The notes under the pieces: model-generated
Told to the model about the DNA's origin: nothing
What the model saw: the letters and a program-made list of their open reading frames with translations, nothing else
The model's database searches: none
In this document: positions 48,711-57,562 of the stretch, in pieces
Layout: every line of letters starts with the position of its first letter
Numbering within the stretch: position 1 is the stretch's first letter
Translations under genes and position numbers: made by a program
NCBI GenBank assembly: GCA_000437315.1
Contig: FR899419.1
Coordinates: forward strand, 1-64,000
DNA length: 64,000 nucleotides
Source of the DNA: Mycoplasma sp. CAG:472
GTDB lineage: Bacteria; Bacillota_I; Bacilli_A; RF39; UBA660
Reading direction: 5' to 3'

Positions 48711-50429
48711 TTACATTCCCAAAGTATATGGACTCGCCATTGTTCCATCACCAGAAAGTTTGCTTACATTAGATTGTAGATACAAGACTGGCCTAACTGC
48801 ATAACCGTCATACGCATTGCTGTAGTTGAGACCGCCGAAGTTATTGATGCGAACAGGGTTAGAAGAACTGAAGGCTGTCATAGTCCACTCATAACCTTGA
48901 CCGAATAGCCAATTATTAACCATTTGACTATTAGCACTCGAATAACTCAAATTTCCTGTGTAACCACTTATAGCATAGCCAAAATCACTTGCATACATAA
49001 GTCCTATCGAAGTATTTTCTGAAGTTTGTTTAATTATCTCTTTGGCATAAAAATTACTTGATGACAAACTATATGAACCAGCAATTCCAGTATTATAATA
49101 AACGCTTTCTACCATATTACCATAACTATCATTTTCATTAATGCCATTTTGTGAGTAATTACATACACCTTGAGTAGTTTGATAAGCATAACAGTATTTA
49201 TCACAACCATCTTTTTTACCTAAATAACAAGAATTTAAAAGTCCTTGAACTGTACTTCCAATCCACACTATAGGATTTGATGAACTATAATTTGATTTAT
49301 TATAGGCAAAAGCTCCAATTGGGTCTGCTTTAATAATTTTTACTCTATTTTCCCATTTAGTACACTGTGCTTCCCCTTGTTTAAATTCTATTCCATTAAT
49401 AGTTGTATCCTCGGTTACTGGAGAAACTTCTAAACATACGGGTACATAACCTATTATTCTCCATAATTGATTATTAAAGGATACATAGTTATTTGGATTA
49501 TTACCTTGATATCTATATTGCTCAGTACCATTATCTGTTACTTTTGTTATTACTCCATCTCCTGAAGTACCTACACCTCCTGTTATAACACTTGATAAAA
49601 GTGTTCCTGTAGTATTTGTAGTTTTAGTAAGAGTTGCACTACCGCCATCATTAACTTCATTTTTAATAGATATCATTCTATTAATATTATTCCATTCTAT
49701 ATTCGAAGAAGTTATACCATTTAAATTAGATAATGAATAATTACTATTAGGATTATTATATGGTAAATCTGTTACATTTATATTTATTTGATTAATAGCC
49801 TCTGTTTGATAACATGTTACATTAGCTACTTTAAATGTACCTTTATAAGTTTTATTTATTAAATTAGATTGATCAAATGCTAAATTATAAAATTTTGTAT
49901 TTATTGTCCAATTATGTAATGAAGGACTACCTTTTTTAGAATTAGATATTTTAGCATTTTTTACAACAGTCATATTTGCAGAAGGAAAATCATCTTCACT
50001 CATAAATTCATTATTACCTACTTCAGGTCCTATTACTTGTAATGTAAATTCTTTAAAAGTACCTGCTGTTTTAGAGGTATATTTATCTGATGAACTATCA
50101 TAATTAAATATAATATCATAAGTACATGTTACTCCTGTTTTAGTGGTATTTGCATCTAAACTTACATTTAATGTACTTGTATTACTTGCTATATAAGTAG
50201 TACTAGTTTCCTCAGTCATATTATAAGGATCCACTGTTATAGAAAAATTTGTTGTATTGGTATCAAGTACTGCATTATCTATTTTATTTGCAGTTATATT
50301 TACATTCATAACATTATTTAAATCAATATTAAATATACCTAAATATCCAAAAGATATTGCTATAGCAAGTATTAAAGTAACTGCTATTGATATTATAATA
50401 ATCTTCTTTTTATTTTCTATCTTTTTCAT
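48711..50429 (-). CDS. DGR target protein 2 (anchored surface protein with C-terminal variable lectin-like domain)
   Basis: The 572-residue protein has a signal anchor (IIIISIAVTLILAIAISFGYL) and a beta-sandwich region of about 260 residues resembling the stem of 59345-60433 (GTFKVANVTCY / GNIKVANTNCS). It then has the same C-terminal domain as target 1: YQGNNPNNYVSFNNQLWRII, IGLMYASDFGYAI, YEWTMTAFSSS, variable repeat and VRPVLYLQSNV. It has its own promoter and is the first gene of the DGR unit. The variable residues are near 522-545. Displayed on the cell surface by prediction. Confidence 0.85.
   Translation of the reverse strand: MKKIENKKKIIIISIAVTLILAIAISFGYLGIFNIDLNNVMNVNITANKIDNAVLDTNTTNFSITVDPYNMTEETSTTYIASNTSTLNVSLDANTTKTGVTCTYDIIFNYDSSSDKYTSKTAGTFKEFTLQVIGPEVGNNEFMSEDDFPSANMTVVKNAKISNSKKGSPSLHNWTINTKFYNLAFDQSNLINKTYKGTFKVANVTCYQTEAINQININVTDLPYNNPNSNYSLSNLNGITSSNIEWNNINRMISIKNEVNDGGSATLTKTTNTTGTLLSSVITGGVGTSGDGVITKVTDNGTEQYRYQGNNPNNYVSFNNQLWRIIGYVPVCLEVSPVTEDTTINGIEFKQGEAQCTKWENRVKIIKADPIGAFAYNKSNYSSSNPIVWIGSTVQGLLNSCYLGKKDGCDKYCYAYQTTQGVCNYSQNGINENDSYGNMVESVYYNTGIAGSYSLSSSNFYAKEIIKQTSENTSIGLMYASDFGYAISGYTGNLSYSSANSQMVNNWLFGQGYEWTMTAFSSSNPVRINNFGGLNYSNAYDGYAVRPVLYLQSNVSKLSGDGTMASPYTLGM
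48795..48872 (-). repeat. DGR variable repeat VR2
   Basis: It aligns without gaps to the template repeat. Nine differences are at template adenines (Asn codons to Phe, Arg, Phe, Tyr, Ser, Asp). One is not: GTC to ATC (G to A on the coding strand, position 48848). It encodes SSSNPVRINNFGGLNYSNAY and what follows up to GYAV. Confidence 0.93.
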
Positions 50430-50457
50430 ATAATTACTTTCCTATCTTTACTAATTT

Positions 50458-50486
50458 ATCATACCATAATAAAACTACTTTTCCAA
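50458..50486 (-). promoter_or_regulatory. Sigma-A promoter of the DGR unit
   Basis: TTGGAA (50481-50486), 17 bases, TATGAT (50458-50463) on the minus strand upstream of target 2. No other clear promoter was seen before 45139, so the DGR may be one transcript. Confidence 0.6.
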
Positions 50487-50570
50487 GTAGTTAAGTTATA
50501 AAAATTTAAATTTTAGTAGTTAAATGAACAAATAATTAAAATTGAAATATATTTTATTGTTTTAACTCCC

Positions 50571-50803
50571 TTAATATTTTTTCTTAATTTTATCTATATC
50601 AGTAAAAAATAAATTAGTTCCCCTTTGTTTTAAACTTATCATATTCTTAAATAAACTTTTTATTTTGAACTTATTTGTATAAACCATAAAATGTCTTTAT
50701 CATTAACAGTAAAATAAGTTTCTTTTGTGATTTTTCATTAAAGTATCATTATCTACAATATCAAAATACTCATCTTTTATATGATATAAATAACCTTTTT
50801 TAA
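50571..50803 (-). pseudogene. Degenerate type III toxin gene (ToxN/CptN-like)
   Basis: In the minus direction three pieces in different frames can be read: KIKKGYLYHIKDEYFDIVDN then TLMKNHKR; ETYFTVNDKDILWFIQISSK; and LKQRGTNLFFTDIDKIKKKY followed by a stop. These match, in order, the start (fYHIKDEYF...LM.N), the RPTYF..KD..ILW.IPISSK strand and the very end (rG..ivFpDIdrl) of ToxN/AbiQ-type endoribonucleases of type III toxin-antitoxin systems. The middle is missing and there are two frame breaks. There is no start codon. It lies right behind antitoxin-like repeats and a terminator. Confidence 0.6.
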
Positions 50804-50827
50804 TTTTCTAACGTGTCGCCTCCACTC

Positions 50828-50858
50828 GCAAAAGAAAACCTCATCTTGCGATGAAGTT
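50828..50858 (-). terminator. Terminator between type III antitoxin repeats and toxin remnant
   Basis: AACTTCATC-GCAA-GATGAGGTT, a 9-bp stem with one G-U pair and a GNRA loop, followed by TTTTCTTTT on the minus strand. A weak terminator at exactly this place is a standard part of type III toxin-antitoxin operons. Confidence 0.7.
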
Positions 50859-50861
50859 ATC

Positions 50862-50983
50862 TAATATTTTCAACCAGGATCATTTATTAGTCGCACCACC
50901 TGGAAGCGAAAAACATTGTCGACTGGAATCATTTATAAGCCGCACCATCCATAAGCGGCTAAACATTTTCACACTTTTAAGTG
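50862..50983 (-). ncRNA. Type III antitoxin-like RNA with tandem repeats
   Basis: Two units of 50 and 49 bases (50921-50970 and 50872-50920) and the start of a third (50861-50871) follow each other in the minus direction. Shared parts are GA(A/C)AATGTTT at the beginning and GGTGGTGCG/GATGGTGCG plus TAATAAATGAT in the middle and end. Each unit contains a small hairpin whose arms differ but still pair: GCCGC/GCGGC in unit 1, TCGC/GCGA in unit 2. A promoter lies upstream, and a terminator and toxin remnant lie downstream. Confidence 0.6.
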
Positions 50984-50988
50984 CAATA

Positions 50989-51017
50989 TATATACTACAT
51001 TTATGTAAAAATATCAA
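50989..51017 (-). promoter_or_regulatory. Promoter of the antitoxin-like RNA
   Basis: TTGATA (51012-51017), 17 bases, TATATA (50989-50994) on the minus strand, just upstream of the first repeat unit. Confidence 0.55.
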
Positions 51018-51096
51018 CTAATAACAAGTTTTATTATAGTGTATATTATAGTATATTTATTAAAATATATTGTGAACAGCTCTAAACTCTTGTGAA

Positions 51097-51121
51097 TGCG
51101 CCAATTCAAACGAATTGGTGC
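51097..51121. repeat. Inverted repeat in the intergenic region
   Basis: GCGCCAATTC-AAAC-GAATTGGTGC (51098-51121) forms a 10-bp stem. No T-run follows on either strand. It lies between the type III remnant and the BRO-N gene; role unknown. The rest of 51018-51296 is AT-rich and shows nothing else I can name. Confidence 0.6.
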
Positions 51122-51296
51122 TATATATAATTAAAATTATATATTATAATTTTAAAATATAATTACCTAGCCTATCACATTTTGTTTTGAAATTTTAATA
51201 TAATGGATCACTTCTTAATTTTAATTTAGTTAGTTACAATTTGTAACCATCTTATTTTTTTTATCTATGTTTTAATAGCTTTTATTCAAATATTTT

Positions 51297-51970
51297 TTAC
51301 TTTGCTTCAATTTCTAATTCATCTTTATATTCATAATTTAGTCTGTTTTGTTTAGTAATTACACTTTCTCCTAAATTTTTTCTATGTTCTCTTTTGCAAT
51401 TTTTGCTGTCATACCAGACCATTCTTTATAGATTTCATTAGTTAGTATAGCATATTCTTTTCCATCAGTTATACCACCATCTTGCCAAACATCAGTTAAT
51501 TGTTTTCTATCTTGAATTCCTTTTAATCTTTTTGCAATCCATTTTTCATCATAACCTTTAGCACGATATATATCTACAGCTCTTTGAGCAGCAATAGATG
51601 GATCAAATACTTCATCAATTCTTTCACTTCCAAGTTTTGCAAGCCATTGTTTTATTGGCTCAGCATTCTTACTAGGAATAGATTCAATTATTCTAAACAT
51701 TTCTTCAATATCACATACATCTGTAAGTCGATATTTACCATCTTGAGACTTTAATTTCAACTGTCCGATTTTTTCGGACACTTCATTTCCCTCTTGTTTT
51801 AGTTTATTTTTTAGGTCGCTCCAATATTTTCGTGGTCTATCACTTTCTGATATTACCCCAACTATATCAACAACACTAATATAATATTTTTCTTTTTCCT
51901 TATCCCATACAGTTCTTATTGTTTCATTATTAAAAATTTTATTAATTAAATGCATTTTATCTTGATTCAT
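51297..51970 (-). pseudogene. BRO-N/DinD-like phage-type regulator, frameshifted near the C-terminus
   Basis: The open frame (199 codons, stop at 51371) has a Bro-N-like domain: IRTVWDKEKEKYYISVVDIV, SDRPRKYWSDLKNKLKQEGN, KSQDGKYRLTDVCDIEEMFR. The conserved second part IPSKNAEPIKQWLAKLGSER and GYDEKWIAKRLKGIQDRKQL follows. It stops in ENIEKI inside a run of six A. One more A would continue it with NLGESVITKQNRL and DELEIEAK to a stop at 51297. That is the kind of C-terminus these proteins have. So it looks like a one-base homopolymer deletion. BRO-N proteins are DNA-binding phage/mobile-element regulators. Confidence 0.65.
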
Positions 51971-52011
51971 TTTTAACCTCCCATTTCTTTTAGAATTTAG
52001 ATAATTTTTAT

Positions 52012-52635
52012 TTACGACAGCAAATCAATATAATTCATTACCACCTTCTTTATACCAAACTTTTCAGCATATAAATATAGTTTAACAAAATCTTTGTCTT
52101 TTCTTTTTATATACTTTTTTAAACAACTTTTAACTAGGTTAAAGTCCATTCTATTTTTAGATCTAATAATATCACATATACATCTTTCAATATCATATAC
52201 TTTTATTTTATTACCCATAGGTGTTTCTATTTCAGTAAGACCAAGTTCATAAATATCATTATTTACATAAAATACATTATGTTTTCTTAAATGAGCACTA
52301 TTATAACTTTTTTTTACTGTTATGTCATACACACAATTTGGTGATTTTGTAGATAAACCATGAAAATATAAAGCAGTCATATGTGAAAATATTGCATTAG
52401 GCATACTTAATCCAAAAATATAATAATTATCTTTTTTAATATTAACATCAATATAAATACCTGGTGCAACTTTTTTTATAATACCCTTATCTTGCATAAT
52501 TGATAGATACATTCTATGTAAATCAAACATATCAAGTTCTTTAGAAGTAATATATCCTTTATTTTTTTTCATAAGTTCTTTAATAATTTCAATATTACTT
52601 TTATCTTGAAATTCTTTCATAGTTATTTTTTCCAT
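52012..52635 (-). CDS. AbiEi-like antitoxin/transcriptional regulator without a toxin partner
   Basis: The 207-residue protein has an N-terminal winged-helix part (KNKGYITSKELDMFDLHRMY ... GIIKKVAPGIYI) and the family's core (AIFSHMTALYFHGLSTKSPN; ETPMGNKIKVYDIERCICDI). That identifies the AbiEi antitoxins of type IV toxin-antitoxin/abortive infection systems, which bind DNA and repress. The AbiEii nucleotidyltransferase toxin should follow; the BRO-N remnant does instead. GGTGAT precedes the ATG. It may be an orphan regulator or relic. Confidence 0.75.
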   Translation of the reverse strand: MEKITMKEFQDKSNIEIIKELMKKNKGYITSKELDMFDLHRMYLSIMQDKGIIKKVAPGIYIDVNIKKDNYYIFGLSMPNAIFSHMTALYFHGLSTKSPNCVYDITVKKSYNSAHLRKHNVFYVNNDIYELGLTEIETPMGNKIKVYDIERCICDIIRSKNRMDFNLVKSCLKKYIKRKDKDFVKLYLYAEKFGIKKVVMNYIDLLS

Positions 52636-52761
52636 TTAATATCACCTTTGACTTTCTTACTACCAATATAACATTATCAAGTGATTAAGTCAATAGTATA
52701 TTTTGCATACTATTTCAAAATAAGAATAAATATTTTAAACTAAAACAAAAATTTTTCAAAT

Positions 52762-52786
52762 AAAAAAAGCAGAAATTAATCTGCTC
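52762..52786 (-). terminator. Terminator of tig
   Basis: AGCAGA (52768-52773) / TCTGCT (52780-52785), seven T following on the minus strand. Confidence 0.75.
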
Positions 52787-52799
52787 AAAAGTTAATATA

Positions 52800-54047
52800 C
52801 TAATTATTTTCTTTAATAATTTCTAATGCTTTATGCATTGTCATATCATATTTAACTACATCAATAGTTCCATATGCTTTAATTAATTCATCAACTGTAA
52901 TACCATAGTTTTCAGCCATTTCTTTTGCTTTAGCATCAACTTCTTCTTTAGTAAAGTCAATATTTTCTTTTTTAGCAACTTCTTCGATTAAATAACGACA
53001 TTTAACTCTTTTTGTAGCTTCACCTTCCATTTTTTTATGAAGTCCTTCTTCAGTATCACCAGTAAGTTCAAAATATTTATTCATATCTAAACCTTGCATT
53101 TTAAGTTGTCTTTCATATTCGTGGATCATTCTATGAATTTCATCATCAACGATTTCTTCGTTAAGTTCAATTTTCATATTTTCCATTGCTTTATCTAAAA
53201 CTTTATCTAAATGAATATCATCAAGTTTAGCTTGTTCTTCTTTTTGAAGTTCATCTTTTACTTTATTTTCTAATTCTTCTTTAGTTTTGATATCTTCATA
53301 TCCTAAATCTTTAAAGAATTCTTCATTAATTTCTGGTAAAACTCTTACTTTTACTTCATTAACTTTTACTTCGAATACTACATCTTTTCCTTTAAGATTT
53401 TCTACATAATCCTCAGGGAATTTAAGATTTAAAGTAACGATATCACCAGTTTTATGACCAACTAAGCCTTCCTCAAAACCTGGAATAAATGAATGAGTTC
53501 CAATCTCAAGTGAATAATTTTCAGCACTTCCACCCTCTAAAGGCTCTCCATCAACAGTTCCTTTAAAATCAATTACTACAGTATTACCTTCTTCAATAAT
53601 ACCATCTTCTTTAACAATTAAATCAGCAAATTTATCTTGCAATTTTTTAATTTCTTCATCAATTTCTTTTTTACTTACTTTAGCTTCTTCTTTTTTAATT
53701 CCTAAATTTTTATAATCTCCTAAAGTAATTTCTGGTTTAGTTATAATAGTAAATTTAAATTCTATTTCTTTTGCAGAAATATTTTTAATATCTACTTTTG
53801 GTTCAATAACTGGATTAATATCTTTATTATCCTCTAAAGCTTTTTTATAACCAACTGCTACTGCTTCATCAACAGCATCCATATAAAGACTTTCAATACC
53901 AAATCTTTTGATAAATATATCTTTTGGACAAGCTCCCTTTCTAAAACCGTCTACTTTAGTTTCCTTAACTTTTTTCTTAAATGCATCATCTAAGCATTTT
54001 TCCCATTCAGTAGTAAGTTTAATTTCAATTTCATGTACATTTTTCAT
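52800..54047 (-). CDS. tig: Trigger factor (ribosome-associated chaperone and prolyl isomerase)
   Basis: The 415-residue protein has the ribosome-binding tail with the signature GFRKGACPKDIFIKRFG (family GFRxGKxP), the FKBP-type PPIase domain (NTVVIDFKGTVDGEPLEGGS; FIPGFEEGLVGHKTGD), and the C-terminal helical arms (DEIHRMIHEYERQLKMQGLD). Length is near the usual 425-430. A good promoter and GGAGAG ribosome-binding site precede it. Confidence 0.97.
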   Translation of the reverse strand: MKNVHEIEIKLTTEWEKCLDDAFKKKVKETKVDGFRKGACPKDIFIKRFGIESLYMDAVDEAVAVGYKKALEDNKDINPVIEPKVDIKNISAKEIEFKFTIITKPEITLGDYKNLGIKKEEAKVSKKEIDEEIKKLQDKFADLIVKEDGIIEEGNTVVIDFKGTVDGEPLEGGSAENYSLEIGTHSFIPGFEEGLVGHKTGDIVTLNLKFPEDYVENLKGKDVVFEVKVNEVKVRVLPEINEEFFKDLGYEDIKTKEELENKVKDELQKEEQAKLDDIHLDKVLDKAMENMKIELNEEIVDDEIHRMIHEYERQLKMQGLDMNKYFELTGDTEEGLHKKMEGEATKRVKCRYLIEEVAKKENIDFTKEEVDAKAKEMAENYGITVDELIKAYGTIDVVKYDMTMHKALEIIKENN

Positions 54048-54075
54048 TTATATTTCTCTCCTTTTTTCTTTCCAT

Positions 54076-54104
54076 ATTATATAATAAATAAACTCTTTTT
54101 ACAA
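54076..54104 (-). promoter_or_regulatory. Sigma-A promoter of tig
   Basis: TTGTAA (54099-54104), 17 bases, TATAAT (54076-54081) on the minus strand. Confidence 0.65.
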
Positions 54105-54112
54105 GAACAATC

Positions 54113-54964
54113 TCATCTTCGTGGCATATTTTTGAGATATTCACTTTTAATATAATCATCAGTTATATGTGTATATATTTCTGTTGAGGATAATGATGCA
54201 TGTCCTAAAAGTTCTTGGACGCTTTTTAAAGGACATCCATTTGAAAGCATGTGTGTAGCAAAAGTATGTCTAAATGTATGTGGTGAAACATGAACTTTTA
54301 AACATGCTTTATCTATAACATTTTTTATTATAAGTTCAATTCCCCTTACAGTAATTTCTTTCCCTTTATTATTAAGAACTAAATAATCATTATTAAAACC
54401 TCTGTTTTCCAAATATTTATTTATAGCTATAAGTGAATGATTATTAAAAAATACTATTCTTTCTTTACTACCTTTTCCCATTACTTTAATACTTTTTTCA
54501 CTAAAATTTATATCTTTTATTTTAATATTTTTTAGTTCACTAACTCTTATTCCAGTTGCATATAATAGTTCTATAATCATTTTATTTCTAATAGATAAAG
54601 TGTCTGTTTCTTCGATTGAATCAATTACTTTTCTAATATCTTCATAATTTAAAAAAGTTGGTAATTTTTTTTCTAATTTAGGATTACTAATTAATTTAAA
54701 ATAATTTACTTCAATCATTTTATTATCTAATAAATAGTTATAAAAACATCTTAATGAGCTTAATATAGCACTTATACTTTTATTAGATAAATTATCTATT
54801 TTTTTTAAATAATCTATTATTATATCTTTATTAATATTTAAATAATCTATTTTATTTTCATCACAATAAAATAGAAATTCTTTTACATGAATTATATATT
54901 CTTTTATTGTATAATTTGAATAATTAAGTTCATATTTTAAATATTCTTCATATCTTTCTATCAT
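54113..54964 (-). CDS. Tyrosine recombinase, XerC/XerD type
   Basis: The 283-residue recombinase has the N-terminal SAM-like core-binding domain (YLKYELNYSNYTIKEYIIHV). The catalytic residues are in place: Arg in LYATGIRVSELKN, Lys in VMGKGSKERIV, HTFRHTF, the second His in LLGHASLSSTEIY, and the nucleophile Tyr in that last motif. Full length and simple architecture point to chromosome-dimer resolution rather than a phage integrase. It is 65 bases beyond the tig promoter region. Whether it is XerC, XerD or the single-recombinase type cannot be decided here. Confidence 0.88.
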   Translation of the reverse strand: MIERYEEYLKYELNYSNYTIKEYIIHVKEFLFYCDENKIDYLNINKDIIIDYLKKIDNLSNKSISAILSSLRCFYNYLLDNKMIEVNYFKLISNPKLEKKLPTFLNYEDIRKVIDSIEETDTLSIRNKMIIELLYATGIRVSELKNIKIKDINFSEKSIKVMGKGSKERIVFFNNHSLIAINKYLENRGFNNDYLVLNNKGKEITVRGIELIIKNVIDKACLKVHVSPHTFRHTFATHMLSNGCPLKSVQELLGHASLSSTEIYTHITDDYIKSEYLKNMPRR

Positions 54965-55541
54965 ATCTTATCCTTTACCACTATATTATATAAAATATAA
55001 TGATTTATTTCAATTAATATTTTAGTTTGAAAACTTAGGAATACTTTTAAATACTACCTTTATATTTTTTTAACCACAGAAAAAGATGCTTTTGCATTTT
55101 AACAAAATTTATATAACTAAAATATTAATAGTAAAAAGAATTAAAATAACCAAAACCTTTTTTACCTTAATTACAATTTTGAATATCAATTATTTATCAA
55201 AGCACGATTGTTCAATGGACTCAACCCACATTTAATTTTAAAAATATTTTCAACTTTTGTGAGCTTACAAAAAAGATTATAAAAAAATTTAACTATATAA
55301 AAAATGATATTAAAATGAGAATCTTAATATCAATCTATCAAAAATTTAAAAACTATTTTACAATATACTCATACAATTTATATATTTTAATTTTCAATTA
55401 TAGTAATTCACAATGTACATAAATTCTTTTCACGCCTAATCTTAAAACTAATTTTAATAAATTATAAACTTAAATTTGAATTTTTTTATTATTATCAAAT
55501 TAAATCTTTCAGTTCAAATATTTTTCTAATAACATAAGAAC
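54965..55541. other. 577-base non-coding region with no recognisable feature
   Basis: Very AT-rich; no frame above about 40 codons with a ribosome-binding site. A short AAGCACGATT at 55199-55208 recalls part of the hairpins after the DGR targets, but no pairing arm is present. The region may be decayed surface-gene DNA. Confidence 0.5.
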
Positions 55542-57317
55542 CTATTCAATCACAAACGGTGAAGTATAACTGCCATCTCCAGAAACATATTCAATATTTG
55601 GTTTCAATGATACAGCAGGTTTTACACCAAATGGAATGGTACTATCCTGTGAACTAATTGAATCATTCCATAATGCTTTAATTAAATTATATGGCTGATA
55701 TGTTGAAGCACTATTTGGACTAATAGTCCAAAAGTCATTTCCATTTAAATAACTATCTTTAACATCTACATCTTTATTTGCAAGCATAACCTCACTTAAA
55801 GACAACATTGCTATAGGATAAATCAATTTAGCTTTTACATTTTTCATACTAAATCTATCAGTTTCATTAGCACATGCTAAACTATAATTATATGTATTAA
55901 AATCAACACTTACATTTGTTCCAGTGGTTACACTTTCATTAGTATCAAAAAAACCCTTTGATTTAATTGTTCTATTATTGCAAAAAACAGTATCCTCAAG
56001 TTTTTCTTCATAATTTTTTAAATTGTTTTTATACCAATTATCTATATATGCTTTAACTGTACTATCGTATTTGTTTACATCGTCTGCATACAGCATTTCA
56101 TTTAAGGCATCGTCCACAGATTTGCCTCCAGTTAAAGATATATAATATGCTCCACCATTATTAGCTAATAAAACATAATAAATAGATTCACAAGTTGTGC
56201 TAGAATTAAAGCAAGTGTAATGTGTATTATTTATTGTATTATATTCATTCGACCAATCATTTATAGTTTTGGTGTTATTTAGTGTATAAGTACCATTGGT
56301 ATAAGTAAATGATTTTCCCAAAACTACACTTGACTCTGATGATAAATTTTTAATAGAATATGTATAAACTGTATTATACATGTACCCAACATATGCTGGA
56401 GAATTAGAGCTACTATTAAAGGCACTTCTTCCTATTTGCGAATCCGTTCCAGTGTTATTACAAGAACCATCTTTTTGTACACCATTATATACTATTTTTA
56501 CTCCACCAGTTTCTGTTGTTCTTACTATCTTCCAACAAAAACCACCAAATAATAAATTATTATTTTGGGCAGCACCATGATAATAGTATATACTATTATC
56601 ATAAGTAGTATTATCACCGTATTCAGTTGGATTATACAATTTAACATGTTCATCACCATTTTCATATTTATTACTAATAGTTTGATAAAGTCGCAAATCA
56701 AAAGTATTTGTTCCACTTCCTAATGTTAAATAAGCATTTAAAGATTTGTTCATAGTGGAGCCATTACCTAAACTTCCTTCATCTTTATCTATCCATAAAT
56801 ATAAATTATATGTTTTAGTTCCAGAACTAACTGTTCCACTTCCTACACTAAATCCATTTTTTAATGTTTCATTTTTAATAGCTAATAATTGTTTTTGAAT
56901 AGTACTATCTAATAAATATTCATTTGATATAAGTGTTCCAGTTGTTGGAGTAACTCCTTCCTCAACTAAAGCATATTTTAATGCTTTAATTGGCATTGTA
57001 TTAGAACTATTTGGTACAAGAAGTAAATTAAATGATTGACTAGTATTACAATTATTTGTTATAGTAACTGAAGTTTTATATGTATTAGAACTTAATGCTT
57101 TTTTATCAGATATAGGTACAGCATATTCATTAGATATTGTAATATTATCTGAGGATAACTGAAGTGACATACAAAGTGCTGCCCCATTTATTGTAACATT
57201 AGTATTTGCATTATTATTAGAACTAGTAACCTTAAAAAATGCGTAAGAAATAGATATTCCTGTACACATTACAAGTAATATTAAAATTGCTGTTAATGTT
57301 TTTTTATTACTATTCAT
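55542..57317 (-). CDS. Anchored surface protein of the DGR-target type, without a matching template
   Basis: The 591-residue protein has an N-terminal anchor with a SipW-substrate look (LILLVMCTGISISYAFF) and a beta-sandwich stem (INGAALCMSLQLSSDN). It then has the fold seen in the neighbours: GGFCWKIVRTTETGGVKIVY, IGRSAFNSSSNSPAYVGYMY and FWTISPNSASTYQPYNLIKA. It ends with FGVKPAVSLKPNIEYVSGDG and SYTSPFVIE. The WTISP...GVKPAVSL stretch corresponds to the variable segment of DGR targets but shows no strong GC or codon skew and no match to the local template. Confidence 0.7.
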   Translation of the reverse strand: MNSNKKTLTAILILLVMCTGISISYAFFKVTSSNNNANTNVTINGAALCMSLQLSSDNITISNEYAVPISDKKALSSNTYKTSVTITNNCNTSQSFNLLLVPNSSNTMPIKALKYALVEEGVTPTTGTLISNEYLLDSTIQKQLLAIKNETLKNGFSVGSGTVSSGTKTYNLYLWIDKDEGSLGNGSTMNKSLNAYLTLGSGTNTFDLRLYQTISNKYENGDEHVKLYNPTEYGDNTTYDNSIYYYHGAAQNNNLLFGGFCWKIVRTTETGGVKIVYNGVQKDGSCNNTGTDSQIGRSAFNSSSNSPAYVGYMYNTVYTYSIKNLSSESSVVLGKSFTYTNGTYTLNNTKTINDWSNEYNTINNTHYTCFNSSTTCESIYYVLLANNGGAYYISLTGGKSVDDALNEMLYADDVNKYDSTVKAYIDNWYKNNLKNYEEKLEDTVFCNNRTIKSKGFFDTNESVTTGTNVSVDFNTYNYSLACANETDRFSMKNVKAKLIYPIAMLSLSEVMLANKDVDVKDSYLNGNDFWTISPNSASTYQPYNLIKALWNDSISSQDSTIPFGVKPAVSLKPNIEYVSGDGSYTSPFVIE

Positions 57318-57527
57318 ATAAACCTTCTTTCATGTTATATAATTTAAAAATTATACTTAATAATTATTTTTATTAACTATGTAAATAATATAGGTAAACA
57401 AATGATTAAATTAACTATCTATTTACTATCTACCTTACGATAAAATCTTAGCATATTTTAATCTAAATTTCAATAATTTGCGAAAATTAATTGAATAAAA
57501 AAGTTATAAAATTTATTTTTTATAATT

Positions 57528-57562
57528 TAATGAAAAGGATGATAAATTTTTACCATCCTTTT
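57528..57562 (-). terminator. Possible terminator after the split surface gene
   Basis: AAAAGGATG (57533-57541) / CATCCTTTT (57554-57562), 9-bp stem; the following T-run is short, so it may be weak. Confidence 0.5.

Noticed and set aside
50862..50983. Integron attC sites or a CRISPR-like array
   Set aside because: Units are adjacent without spacers, have no attC R-box core and no integrase or cas genes nearby; a terminator and ToxN-like remnant follow, which fits a type III antitoxin.
54113..54964. Phage or mobile-element integrase
   Set aside because: Size and architecture are those of Xer recombinases, it lies beside tig, and no attachment repeats or phage genes surround it.
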